Shown here: positions 11,471-23,138 of the stretch, piece after piece
Position numbering within the stretch: position 1 is the first letter of the stretch
Layout: every line of letters begins with the position of its first letter
Source: Homalodisca vitripennis
Lineage: Eukaryota > Arthropoda > Insecta > Hemiptera > Cicadellidae
Reading direction: 5' to 3'
Length of the DNA stretch: 64,000 bases
NCBI RefSeq assembly: GCF_021130785.1
Contig: NC_060213.1
Coordinates: 119,417,001-119,481,000, forward strand
The notes under the pieces: model-generated
Told to the model about the DNA's origin: nothing
Database searches by the model: none
What the model saw: the letters and a program-made list of their open reading frames with translations, nothing else
Translations under genes and position numbers: made by a program

Positions 11471-14400
11471 TAATGCAGTGTTTATCTCCAATTCAGCTTC
11501 CTTTTACTACAGGCGCTAAACTCAACATATAAACTGAATCAACCCTTACTACCACGGCTCATCCGTACTCATTAGCAATAGGTACTTAGCACCCTAGATA
11601 TTCAAAAGACTACGTAAATTAAAAAAGTCAGTCAGTGGTATTCTTCCCAAACAAGAGACTGACATTTTGTCACTCAGGTGTAATAATAAATCAGTATTTG
11701 CAGCACTAAAATAGATAGTCTTCCAGAAATGTCGTCGTAAAATTAGTCATACAGCCATATTTCTATGAAATGTGCCTAAAATTTACAGTAGGAAACTATG
11801 CAATTTATTATTTATTTAATGTCGGACGATAAACAAAATGTCGTTCCTATTTACTGCCTTGCCAAGAAGCAATAAGGCATTAATTAATATCGTATTTAAC
11901 TTCAACGCTACTTTCAACATAAAACATAATTTCAGAAACTAAACATCATAATTACTGTGGATATCATTAAAAATAGTTTAGAATTGAGGTTAGTGGTAGG
12001 AAACGGACTTGTTTCGATAAAAACTAGCAATCCTGTTTATTACGTAAATTGCAGTTAAAACATCGTGTTAACAAACAACACGGTTGCCCCAGAAACCCTT
12101 GTTCTCGTGACACACTCGATTACTTGTTATGACTCTGCTGCCGCTTCACTGAGATGTGAGCTTAAGTCACACTCATTATAAAATATTTGTAGAACATCGC
12201 TTTATCTAGAAGCTCTACTGACATCGCCCACGATTCCACTGCATTGCATCTAACGTTCCATGTATTTGATTGAATAGCTCCAACGATTTAATTAACACTG
12301 GAACTATTTTAGAGGAACGTGGATACACTCCAAGGACAACGCTTTTTGTCTTCTTAGAGAAAACATGTGATATAATACGATGAAGTGGGAAATGAAGGAG
12401 ATGTACTTCGACGATTTAATGTAATTAAAAATTATATTTAGAGTCTGGAGTATTACTTTAGGTTCCCACTAGCAGTTTCCCGCGATTTCCAACGTAATTT
12501 CGTAGGCTTTGGACGTGTACGAGCAATTATGTTTTGAGTGTATTATATTTCTGACACCAATGTTGAGTTTGCTTTGTTACCACAATCATTAAAATCTGTC
12601 AAAAAGTGTATATTTATGGCCTTGTAAATTACTCCGATCTTAGTAATTCTTTATTCATAGTTGATTTCGCCAATTTTCCCGATCATGAAAATACATATAC
12701 ATACACAGTTACGAGTGAGAAGGCAACTTCTGTCAAAAGACAACTAATATAGGTTTTATAACAGCCATTAAATTTGTAGTAAAAGTTTTATAGTAGCTTC
12801 TTGTTTTGTATCTAATACTTAATAATTGCTAAAATTGTTCTGTTAAAAGTATGTACTATATAAAACATTATCTTTGTCTTACCCTGTGTCCAAGAGCGGT
12901 TTGATAAAAGGTAGAAATAAGAAGGTTCAAACTATCAAGTTTACTCTTTGCTTTCACAATATAAATGTAATCAAATTGAAAATAGTGGTTCCATTAATTA
13001 TATATATATGATTGTGCTGTGACAAAACAATGTTTACACGGAACACTTCATTACATTATACAGGCTCTTTCAATAAATATTTCGCAAATTTTGAGGCCAG
13101 TGGGACGTAGCCTGGAGGGCTTTTCAAAAAACCAATACACCTGTATTCATACCAGGGACCTTCAGAATGTGCATTTAAAATTTTAGTGCAACCGGTTGTG
13201 AACTTTACAAGTGAAGGCGTAACTAACAAATAAAGGTACTTCCTCATTTATAATATTATTAAGATCAGGATTAGCATTAGGATGTATACACGACGCGTGA
13301 AGTTTCACGCTGTAGAGCTAAAGTTTAATATAATTATACGGCATACAGCTGAAGGTGTGCAGTAAGGTGGAACGTTATGAATGTCGACTGAACATGGCTC
13401 TTACATACCGGAGGCAAAATATTTCAGGAATTTGTGTTGACAATAATTTTATGCAGTGTGAACCAAAAAACGTAGGTAATCCTCGACTTTAAATCTGGTT
13501 ATCTGAAATGTAAATATTATTTGTTTTCTACTTTATGTCAACTTTCCGACAGAAAACCTGTATGAAATACTTCATAAAACGTATTTACATCGTAATAATT
13601 AACTATTGCATCTTGTGCTGATTTCTACTATTTTAGTCACGTTTTAGACAAAAGTTGCTTTACCATGAAAATGTATTATATCAAATCATTTGAAGATTTC
13701 TTATATAATGGAAATGAATTACATCGAAAACAACACAAGCAATCGGCAACACTTAATCTCAGGAAATACTGGGCCAATTTAACTAGTTTTGTATATTCGT
13801 TTGTCCGAGGAAATGTTTTTAAAGAGACATATCGGAAAGTTCCAGGAATACGTTTTTAATTTTGGAAAACAATGATGAAATTTATTGAATCTAATCCAAA
13901 TTCAAGCGACTCTAAACAGCTGTTAACTCTTTCAGCTGAAGTTTATGAAAAAGGATGGAACATTAAATTTTATAAAATATTATGTAAAAATTCCTCCTCT
14001 TCCTTTTATACATGAAGTAGATTGCAAGTGAAGTAAGTAGACATTTTTTGACAGAAGCATTTTTACTAGACCTAGATCTAAACATATAAAATCCATATAC
14101 CATTGACTGATTGACTGTTCACATTTCCTCTAAAACTATAAGACATGAAACTTGGCAGAAATGTGTTTTATAGGCTCTATAAATAACATATGCTTCATGC
14201 CCTAAACAGACAAATAAAAGGTTTTTACATGCAGGCCAACTACGCATATAGCCTGAATTAAGGTTGCATTTCCTAGAAGAACTATAATTTTTCAACATGG
14301 CTTCCTTGGCAGGCAAGCTCTAAACAGACTTCCGGCACTCAGATAACTTAGACCGGAAACGGATTACAATGGTCGGAAGTGGTCGCTCTTTAACGGAAGA

Positions 14401-15160
14401 AGTACAATGTAAACATCCAATTACATACCGAATTCGGATTTCTTACGTTCATCTACAAGTTTGTACATTACACTTGGCACAAAGGAAACACACAGGAGAA
14501 AAAAGAAACACAGGATAATATGTTGTGATCATCTTGATATGCGTTTCAATACTGTCCAAAATAAATTGCATAAAATACAAACCTGAAAACTTACGAATAT
14601 TGTTTCTGCATCATATGTAGAATGGTATTGTTGTAAAAAAACCTTTTTTACTTATACACGGTAAAAAGTATTAAAACTATTCTGAACGTACTTCACTGCA
14701 TTCCGCTTGCGATCAAGTGAAGAGGGAGAAGATGAATGGAGCCCAAAACGTAAGGGATTGATGGATTCACTAATCTGCTGAGATCACCGCTATCGATTGT
14801 TGGACGTCATTGCCATTAGATTGAGTATTTTTTAGATCTATCTACCTGAAATTTTATGTTTGCAGCCAATTCGCTTTGGAAACATCAGGTACTTTATGGT
14901 TTTGTACTGAACATAAAAAAAATCAAAACTTTTTACCAAACAAACAGTCACTGTTTCACTACAGTAAGTTTAAACCAGTTTAAACCATCAACACATTAGT
15001 CTCAAAACGACTTTCATCTAAATAAAGCGAAAAAATAGGATATAAAAATACCTGACATAACAAAACGATAGCGGTACAAACAAGCCCCACGGACGGGCTG
15101 CATTTTTACTTTTTGACTCTAAGCTCAGTATAGTCCTCTCCTTGTACCGAGAGGAGTGTA
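11471..15160. other. long AT-rich non-coding stretch
   Basis: No credible gene. A fragment near 14115-14310 (phrases ATGAAACTTGGCAGAAATG and CCTAGAAGAACTATAATTT) resembles a second fragment near 42590 and looks like a worn dispersed repeat. Short open frames at 13056-13247, 13665-13859 and 14119-14316 have no protein-like composition. Confidence 0.5.
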
Positions 15161-15164
15161 AGGT

Positions 15165-15590
15165 TACAACTCTATAGAAACTTTTTACAAATATTCTATA
15201 AAAGATTGGTTAGGTCGTGAACGAGAAGAAGATCATTTGCAGTTGAGGATGTAGACAAAAGCTTATTATAACACGTATTGGTAGTATTTTTATGTATAAA
15301 ATTCCTACAACTATTTTCTAAACATGACGCTATAGAGAGGTCCAAGAGAGAGCTCATCGATAAACCAGTGTGAACGTAACATTTCCTGTCATTCCACGAC
15401 TCTTGCCGAAACACTGACACTTTAAACGTGCACTCCTTACATTGTTCCCGTGATAATCATAGGATTTTAACTCACAGCTGCAGGTGATTATTCCCATTGG
15501 CTGATTAATATCGTCTGAGGTCACGTGATCGGATAGCGTCGTAAACTTTCCGACCAGGGCAGTGGGTCCGAGGAATTCCAAAATGTATTG
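15165..15590. repeat. dispersed repeat, copy 1
   Basis: This shares several blocks in the same order with 16320-16760: TGCAGTTGAGGATGTAGACA with AAAGCTT, then CATCGATAAAC, then GAA.GTAAC, then a run like TGCACTCCTTACATTGTTCC against TGCATTCCTAACCTTGTTTT. The copies are in direct orientation about 1.1 kb apart and well diverged. The element class is unknown, and the short ORFs here are open by chance. Confidence 0.7.
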
Positions 15591-15760
15591 ACGATCTCTT
15601 TCGCTAGAAGTAGCCTACCGGGAGAGTATCTCTCATCAATGTTTGGGGCATTTTTAAAACCTCCTTACCCCCTTTAGATGTCGTAAAACTCGTTAGACTT
15701 ATGGTGTAATTCTCTTTTGGTCCGAGTTTTGGTAACGTCCTGTGTTACTATATGACCTCC

Positions 15761-15803
15761 CTCGCCACACACACAAAACAACACACACACAAACACACAC
15801 ACG
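15761..15803. repeat. CA-rich low-complexity run
   Basis: Imperfect (CA)n with AAAC and AAAACAAC interruptions. Confidence 0.85.
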
Positions 15804-16314
15804 TAATTTTTTGGAGTGATAACGGTGTCGTCAACAGCCCATCCAAACTGTGACACTGAATCAACTCCATGGGAGATCCGACGGAGGATACATTGTATCA
15901 GCCGAGCGGTGCCGACTGTATGAGAGGAGAAAAGCCACGTTGGTGACTTCACATCAGTCCTTCAGTCCTTTCATGCCTCTTTATCCTTCATGTGTTCTCT
16001 CTTTAATGTTTCAATTTTATCAGAGCCCGTGCTTTTTGTTTTTAATCTATTCACAATTTCCCAATTTTAGTCATTGCCCCCTGAGTACTGATGTAGCTAT
16101 TTTATTTTATTCCCACAACTCTCTGACCGTCATTCAATCACATATATCAGAAACAGGCGGACATCCGGCGTCCAGTAATGCCTCCTTTCTACCGATAGTC
16201 CATCAAGTCTTGGTGCACTCGCGACAAAATGGAGGCTAGACATTTGGCATGAATGAGGCCTCGGTGAAAATTTTTCGGTGTTAATTTTTCACAATTATCT
16301 GCCAGTTAAAAGAG

Positions 16315-16760
16315 AAGAGGCTCGTGTGCAGTTGAGGATGTAGACAAAAGCTTGTTTGGACTATTTAATAGATGTTAGTCGGACCGTTAGTAGGTTATAT
16401 ACAATAATCCTGAAAATGAGTATAAAATACACTATAGTGTGGTCTAGCACAGCGAGCTTAGATATTCATCGATAAACTTGTGAGAATGTAACAATCCTGT
16501 GATATGACTACCATTCCAGCGGTCTAAAGGCTAGCAACAGTGTGCATTCCTAACCTTGTTTTCTGTGATAAACATTTAAATACACCGCATTTACTCTCTG
16601 TAATTTTAGAAACTATAGTCAAATTTTTCTTTATCTGTGTGGCATATATTTTCTTACACGTGTTTGGTCCTACTAGGTTGGATAAAGAAGTCCATGTATA
16701 TAGTAAGTTGAGCCTCCTAAGTGACATTACTGAGGTAAGTCATGACCATCGATAACAAAT
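16315..16760. repeat. dispersed repeat, copy 2
   Basis: Diverged direct-orientation partner of 15165-15590. The longest identical block is about 27 bp, around TGAGGATGTAGACAAAAGCTT. Spacing between blocks is largely kept. Confidence 0.7.
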
Positions 16761-16764
16761 TGTT

Positions 16765-16924
16765 AAGAGGTTAGAGCAAGAACCGACACTATAGCATAGC
16801 CTACATGTGTCATAGCACTACTTTACACGTGCCGTTGGTGATAATTATTATGAATATTATTTCTGAGTATAAAAATATATCTCATCAAAAGTTTACTTTT
16901 TAACGAGTAAACAATAAAACTACT
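16765..16924. other. short AT-rich spacer
   Basis: Nothing recognisable. Confidence 0.5.
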
Positions 16925-17218
16925 TTAATTTAAACGAAATTCACAGTATTTCCTTACAGAAAGACAAAATAAAGTTGAAAGGTCGTTACAAAAAAACTTT
17001 CTTGGTGCCGCATAAAAACATCGTAAAGTATGAACCTGTGTGTCTGGTGACAACACATTCTCCCCCTCCACAGCACTTCCACCACCGTCCTCGCCTTTTA
17101 GCTCCTCCTTACTTTTCCAGATTTGCCACAATCCTTTCTTTTCAGAACTGACAGGAAGTAGATAACTGTCTCCACTTGCACTAGGAATAGCAGTCACAGT
17201 ACTTACTAAATTTTTCAT
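16925..17218 (-). CDS. possible exon or small ORF of unknown function
   Basis: A 97-codon minus-strand frame starting at 17218. The first 60 or so residues look protein-like: a Ser/Thr-rich start (MKNLVSTVTAIPSASGDS), a Lys/Trp stretch (KKGLWQIWKSKEELKGEDG), then GGSAVEGENV. The bases here are clearly richer in G and C than the flanks. TTTTGTAG lies just upstream of the ATG in the minus direction and could be a splice acceptor. GTAAGT inside codons 5-6 could be a donor, and CAG|GTTCAT after SPDTQ another weaker one. I recognise no family and see no signal peptide or membrane segment. It could be an exon of a host gene on the minus strand, or chance. Confidence 0.22.
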   Translation of the reverse strand: MKNLVSTVTAIPSASGDSYLLPVSSEKKGLWQIWKSKEELKGEDGGGSAVEGENVLSPDTQVHTLRCFYAAPRKFFCNDLSTLFCLSVRKYCEFRLN

Positions 17219-17868
17219 CGCTCTACAAAATACTAATACTAACTATATTATAATTTGGTAAAACTTCTGAATATTCGAATTTATTGATAAACGTAATACG
17301 TTATTTTATACACAGGTAAAAAGCAAAGCTTTTAAGCAACTGAGCACTGACTGTATGGCCGATATGATGAAAATGCTGTTTAACATGTTTCGTACAATCC
17401 AGATAGTTATAACTACACCTCAATTAACCTCCAGTACTTACATTGTGTGTGTTTTAAAGTTATGAAGTACTCAACACACTGATAGTAACAAAATAAATAC
17501 ATTTTAGTTCAAATATTTTAATTATTGGGTAAAGAAACCATTATTATTCCAAACGTTGTTATATTTAAAGTGAAAATATGTATAATAAGGTTAATGTTAT
17601 AACTTGTAGCAAAACGAGAAGTGTGTCATTTGGTGATAAATTAAACCAGACACTAACAAAAGACGTATTTAAAGTTGAGACGCAAGGATTAAAAAAGATT
17701 TATTGCACCTAGTGAGCCATTTGCAACTTTGTACATTACATCCGCAGTTGCGCATTACGTTGCAGGGTACACTGTGCGCTGAGTACTACTACTTACTGTG
17801 TACCACTGCGTTGTCAATCACAATTATATTATCAATCCGAGCATCATTTAAAACCGTGATATATGTCA

Positions 17869-17870
<2 letters not shown>
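17219..17870. other. AT-rich non-coding stretch
   Basis: No gene or repeat seen. It ends in CGTGATATATGTCACG, a near-perfect palindrome at the edge of the AT microsatellite. Confidence 0.5.

Positions 17871-17930
<60 letters not shown>
17871..17930. repeat. (AT)30 microsatellite
   Basis: Sixty bases of uninterrupted AT dinucleotide. It can form a long self-paired cruciform or slip during replication. Confidence 0.98.
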
Positions 17931-17933
<3 letters not shown>

Positions 17934-19540
17934 TGATTGCCTACAGATATTGCGTTAAAGTTTTCCTTCCGTTAATTATAGTATCTCAAGAATAAGAATA
18001 AATCCACTATCGGAATTTTTCTAAGAGAGTCAATCAAATTATTCTGAGTCTCTTGGTGGTCTCTGTTCACGTGCAAAATTGTCATGTTTTATCACATGAT
18101 AGTTAAAAGTAGCCTGAAATCGTGGGTATAAATTTAACCATACCCAGTGTGTAAACCATCATTGTTTGTGATAAAGGTTACTCTGAAAACCAAGATTTGT
18201 TTATGTAAATTGGTAACGGAATTCCAATAATGCATGTATTTGAATAATTAACACGGTTTAATTATCATTTCACTGTATAATCTGTAGGCCTGGAAAGAGA
18301 GATAAAACAATACTTGTTTTATAAATATCGAGAGTTTAAGAGTCACTCGTTTTTCACTAAGTACAAATACCACCTAGATAGATGTCCCTATTTTATATTT
18401 GAAGTAAACAATGAAATCGAATTTGTTTTGAATTTGTTTAAAATATAAATTTTCATAAAAATATGATCTAATAAAATTAAAATGTGTTTTAAATGTGTTA
18501 ATTATAATTTACAATTGTTGTTAGCACACTTATAAGGGAATAAATCAGTGTTTTCACTAAATTCTGATAGTTAAGGTTGTTTTTAGAATATCCCTGCAAA
18601 AGTTATGTTAATATCGCCAATATAAATGGTATATTTGGTATATCCCCAATATACCTAATCTGTAAAAGAACATAACCTATTTCCGAAGTTTACTGTTGTT
18701 CTGCAAATCGGTGCAGACTGTTCATACAAAACAGGTTAAAACAACTACAATATAGAAATCCTCATACCTAATATCAAGGAATGCGGTGTGCAAAACATTA
18801 TATTATCAAATGTATGATACTGAACTTCAAAGTGTAATTGACGTGTTTTGTAAACGAAACCCTATGGTTATAAGAGCCAGTATATAAAACCTCCCGCTCG
18901 GGTCGAGAGCTTTGATCGACACAGTTGCTGCCGTGTATTGGCTCCTGGATATAGTGAGTGGGTGTGTGGTTGGGGGGGGGGTGGAGAGGTGTCAAGAGGG
19001 ATGGTAGCAAATTTTATTGTTATTGCGGCGCGCTCAATTAAATGTGTAATTAAACCCTGAGATGGAGTCGCGATTTCGTTCCTTTCTAAAACCAATATAA
19101 ATGTGTTGTAGCTGTTACGGTCTGGTTTTACACTCTACATACGGAGTGTCTCTCTACATAAATTTATACTTCAAGCATTTAAATCAATCATTAGTTTGTA
19201 TGTTATTCCTTTATTTGGTCAGTTTCAGTAATGTATTTCATTTGCTATCCGAGTATTTTTATTGACACCATTATTTTAGTTTTATTGGTTGGTCTTAAAC
19301 AAATGTCGTACAGTGCAACACAAGTTACGTGTAAAATATTTCACATACCAATTACATACTTGTGTGGTATACAAAATGTTAAGTTTATATTATCACATTT
19401 CCGTTACTAAAATTAAATCTAATGGAAAAAGAATTCAATTTTAATACTTTAATGGGGGACAATAGCAAAATACTCTTTAGTGGTAATGTGGCATATCGAA
19501 ACTTGTATGCATATCAAATTTTGATGAATAATTAAAACAG
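17931..19540. other. AT-rich non-coding stretch with a poly-G run
   Basis: A run of ten G lies near 18971-18980. No gene is seen; the overlapping minus-strand frames at 18798-19095 are proline-rich only because of the G run. Confidence 0.5.
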
Positions 19541-19544
19541 GACA

Positions 19545-19690
19545 TTTTCGAACATTTTTATTAATGACCAGTGATAAAACAATCAGTAACACTACGTTTC
19601 GAGATATGTAATCTGACCTCTTCTTCAGGTGGATTACAGATCTAACACGTAACTTTATAGTAAGTCACAACTCAACTCATAACCCATTGT
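19545..19690 (-). mobile_element. retroelement tail with hammerhead-like core, copy 1
   Basis: Read on the minus strand, the copy has CTGAAGA (19622-19628), a helix (GAGGT/ATCTC with one G-T pair), then GAAA (19597-19600), then CGTAGTGTTACTGATT and a worn version of the ending GTCCTGTTT near 19545. The order CTGANGA, helix, GAAA is the conserved core of a hammerhead ribozyme. Such motifs are known from Penelope-like retroelements and some SINEs. Helices I and III cannot be settled by eye. Confidence 0.6.
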
Positions 19691-19744
19691 TTTTGTTTAA
19701 ATATACAAAAAACCTAGATTTTAATTATGTTTTGGATTAGTTAT

Positions 19745-19850
19745 CCATCCACGGAAAAGATCGAATTGATAATCTTGAAAAGTAGTGATACTGATTGTTC
19801 GTATCACTAAACGATGGCAAATTTCAGACAATTTTGGTTTTTTCACAGTT
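19745..19850 (+). mobile_element. retroelement tail, degenerate inverted copy 2
   Basis: Recognisable from AAAGTAGTGATACTGATT and CACTAAACGATGGCAAATTT against the intact copy at 21440-21540. It lies head-to-head with copy 1, forming an inverted pair. The CTGANGA core is lost (CCACGGAAAAGATC). Confidence 0.5.
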
Positions 19851-20435
19851 ATTATCCTATTTTACAAATTAACTTAGACCTTATTAAAAATCTGTAATTC
19901 CGGATAAATGAGTTCAACTTATTGTCTTTCTGAGGTCTACGGTCAGAGAAAATATCTCGCAAGGAATACAATATAGCTTCAAAGACCGAAAGTACATGCA
20001 AACCTCCATATGTGGAGATAAAAGTACCTATTTTAAGAGAAAAGATTTTTTAAGTGGGGTTTCAAAATGTTTCCCGAATATATTTATTTTTTAAACCTAA
20101 AGTAGGTTCATCTATACTGTCTCAATAGGAAATAAAAAGAATAATTCACTAAAGAAGCTATTTAGTTTAAAGAAGCAGATAACGGAGGAATTACCATAGT
20201 AAATAGTTGGCTGGAGAGGAGTCGGCAATTAGTGCTAGCGAAGCTAATTTAGATGTAGATCTCATTATCTTCATGCTTTCTGAGATTAACTTTATTGTTA
20301 CAAACAGAATAAAAAGTAAGTAATAAATTTATAAGAAAATGGTTTTAAATTAGTTAATTGTTATTTATTTTAACGGTCAAAACTAATTTCAATTTTTAAG
20401 GGTTTGTTTAGACGATGGAAGATTTGAAAGTATGA
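19851..20435. other. AT-rich non-coding stretch
   Basis: No gene seen between the inverted tails and the satellite. Confidence 0.5.
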
Positions 20436-21187
20436 TAGGTATATGTCGTTGTAACCTCTGAATTCGCTCCATATTCTATAACATTGCTTATAGTTTTATC
20501 GCAATGTTGTATATGTCGTAGTCACCTCTGAATTCGCTCCCTATTCTGTTAAAATTTTTCCTAGCTGACGGCAATGTTGTCTATTTGAACTAACTTCCCA
20601 GTTTGTATCACAATTCCTCTCTGACTGGAATTATTTTGTATCACCTGTTGTGTTGAGTCACCTCTAAACTCGCTCCCCCCTCTGTAACACTGCTTATAGT
20701 TTTATCGCAATGTTGTATATGTCGTAGTCACCTCTGAATTCGCTCCCTATTCTGTAAAATTTTCCTAGCTGACGGCAATGTTGTCTATTTGAACTAACTT
20801 CCCAGTTTGTATCACAATTCCTCTCTGACTGGAATTCTTTTGTATCACCTGTTGTGTTGAGTCACCTCTAAACTCGCTCCCCCCTCTGTAACACTGCTTA
20901 TAGTTTTATCGCAATGTTGTATATGTCGTAGTCACCTCTGAATTCGCTCCCTATTCTGTAAAATTTTCCTAGCTGACGGCAATGTTGTCTATTTGAACTA
21001 ACTTCCCAGTTTGTACCACAATTCCTCTCTGACTGGAATTCTTTTCTATCACCTGTTGTGTTGAGTCACCTCTAAACTCGCTCCCACTCTGTAACACTGT
21101 TTATAGTTTGACCGCAATGTTGTGTATGTCGTTGTCACCTCTGAATTCGCTCCCCATTCTGTAACATTGTTCCTAGCTAACCGCAAT
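20436..21187. repeat. 205-bp satellite with 68-bp substructure, main block
   Basis: GCAATGTTGT recurs at 20501, 20706, 20911 and 21114, giving periods of 205, 205 and 203 bp. Each 205-bp unit holds three related parts of about 68 bp. Two begin GTCACCTCTRAAYTCGCTCC and end CGCAATGTTGT, and the middle one is more diverged (TAACTTCCCAGTTTGTATCA). This is a higher-order repeat. Neighbouring units are almost identical, so recent unequal exchange or gene conversion is likely. Confidence 0.95.
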
Positions 21188-21540
21188 TTGGTTCTTTTTT
21201 TGAAGTTTATTTTTACAGTCATAAGTGGTTGGTAGACGAATGCAGACGTATTGCGACCTGTATTGTGTAGCTCAGTTTAAATAATTAGTGTTGTGTATAA
21301 TTTTTTTTAGAGTATTTTTTAGTGTTAGTGAAGTTGACACACAACATGGTGGTTGTGATTCTTGACTCAGGCATGCCACAACGCTTTCGTAAGATTTGCT
21401 TATTTTAACCTAGTTTGTAATTATGTATTAGGTTAGTTGTTAACCTGAAGAAGAGATCAGATTCCAGATCTCGAAACGTAGTGTTACTAATTTTTTTTTT
21501 ACTGAACGATGGCAAATGTCCGGAAAAATCCTGTTTCCTT
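21188..21540 (+). mobile_element. retroelement tail with intact hammerhead-like core, copy 3
   Basis: A 353-bp insertion in the satellite, flanked by CGCAAT at 21182-21187 and 21541-21546; removing it restores the satellite monomer exactly. It holds CTGAAGA (21446-21452), GAGATC (21454-21459), an 8-nt loop, GATCTC (21468-21473) and GAAA (21474-21477). That gives a perfect 6-bp helix between the two invariant hammerhead core strings. Beyond it come CGTAGTGTTAC, a T run, GATGGCAAATGTCCGG and the end CCTGTTTCCTT. No RT or endonuclease sequence is present. It is probably a 5'-truncated or short non-autonomous copy of a Penelope-like element or SINE; the parent is inferred. Confidence 0.75.
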
Positions 21541-21720
21541 CGCAATGTTGTGTAGGTCACGGTCACCTCTAAACTGGCTCCCCACTCTGTAACACTGATC
21601 CTCGCTGATCGTAACTTGGCGTATGTCACAGTCACCTCTGAACTCGCTTCCCATCCCACTCTATAACACTGTTACTAGCTGAATGCAACGTTATGTGTGT
21701 CACAGTTTCCCTCACTGTTC
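21541..21720. repeat. satellite continuation beyond the insertion
   Basis: Two further monomers of about 69-74 bp, beginning GTCACCTCTAAACTGGCTCC and GTCACCTCTGAACTCGCTTC. They show the basic single-monomer arrangement rather than the 205-bp triplet, so the array edge keeps an older organisation. Confidence 0.85.
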
Positions 21721-23072
21721 CATATTCTCTATCAATCAATTTCAACCTGTCTAACTCACGGAACCTTAATATTAGTTACTGATTATAATTAAACTCGGTG
21801 ACTCTCATTTGTCTCGGACGCCATAACTTTGCTTTATTCTTTTTATTAAGTCACCTTGTAAACTGTGTAAAACTACGACAAAATTTACGGTCATCTCACA
21901 GATATTTATTAATTATTTGTTTTCCAAACGATTTCTAAAATCTATTTAAACATTCACTAGTGTTAATTAGACATTCAAGTAACTCTATGACATACGCGTT
22001 TTTTCGGTAGACCTCATTATAGAATGTCGACACATTCTAAATTAAATTATATCAAAGTTTTTCTAATCTTGATAATGACACTTCTAAATATCTTTTAAAT
22101 ATCCTTCTACGCGAGTATCAAGAGTATGGATTTGGTATAAACGAACATCAGAATCTGTTGAAATGAGATAACTTTCACTTCTAACACTTTCTCTACTCAG
22201 TGAAGAAATCCCCTCTAAAAAATCATTCTTAGCCCTGCTCCACTCATTTTGCCCAAAATATATAGGTGTATGTCTTTCTTCTATTATGGCCTCCAATCGT
22301 GATCATACTCCTCAGAAATTGGAGAAAAAAATTTATTCAATTAATGTTTGTGTTAAATTCAATGTAATTTCTTAACATAATAAAAACACATATTTATATT
22401 TCGTTGTGTTTTAAAACTATAAGATATAGAAGAATATCATTTTCAAATAAACTAAATAAAAAGATTACAGCTTTTACTGGATTTACAACAATAAATACAC
22501 TGCTTTTCAGAATAAAGGAAAAGTAACAGTTAATCCATCTTGAGTTAGCAAGAAACTATACCTAATACCTAGTAATTAATAACTAAATAATTAAGTTTTA
22601 TATTAATTAATTAATAAGTATTTAATTGTAATTTCTAAACATCAGGTGTTAAACCACTTTGTAAAGGAGCGTGCCTCAAGAAAACATAACCTCTTTCCTT
22701 TTAGTACACACCATTTATACAAGAATCAGTTGTCAAATTAACCAGTAAAGAAAATATCTCATTCAGCCTCTCATGTACAAGAAATTGTAACAAAGCACTA
22801 TGAGGCCACACTCCTAATATTACGAGATAACTTTTAAGTCAAAAATCCATTAAGTGTAATTAATGTTTGCCTAATATTAAAACAGTAGTAACTATGAAAT
22901 ACAAACAAATTGTAAAATTATTGTTTTGAGGTCGAAGAAAACTCAAACAATCAATTCCGAACAAACAATGACTTTGATATCGAAAACAAAAACTAAAGGC
23001 TGTTGGCGGCTACCTTTCACCCCCTCCCCCTCTCCTCACAAACCATCCTTATCCTGTTTCCTTTTATTTCAG
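21721..23072. other. AT-rich non-coding stretch
   Basis: No gene seen. A strong polypyrimidine tract occupies about 23015-23070, ending TTTTATTTCAG. Confidence 0.5.
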
Positions 23073-23138
23073 CTGACGGACATGCCGCTACTACAGGAAG
23101 TGTCAGTATTGATTTTACTTCAGCCTTCAACATCTCTG
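23073..23138 (+). other. candidate small exon
   Basis: A long pyrimidine tract and TTTCAG at 23067-23072 make an excellent splice acceptor; CTCTG|GTGGGT at 23138 is a fair donor. The enclosed 66 bases (22 codons) have one clean frame reading DGHAATTGSVSIDFTSAFNI. I cannot assign a family. It could be a cassette exon of the gene suspected at 1-20, or chance in a pyrimidine-rich patch. Confidence 0.2.

Noticed and set aside
15850..16239. 129-codon plus frame
   Set aside because: Lies across simple repeat flanks, has no motif and shows Ser/Pro/Phe bias typical of chance pyrimidine-rich sequence.
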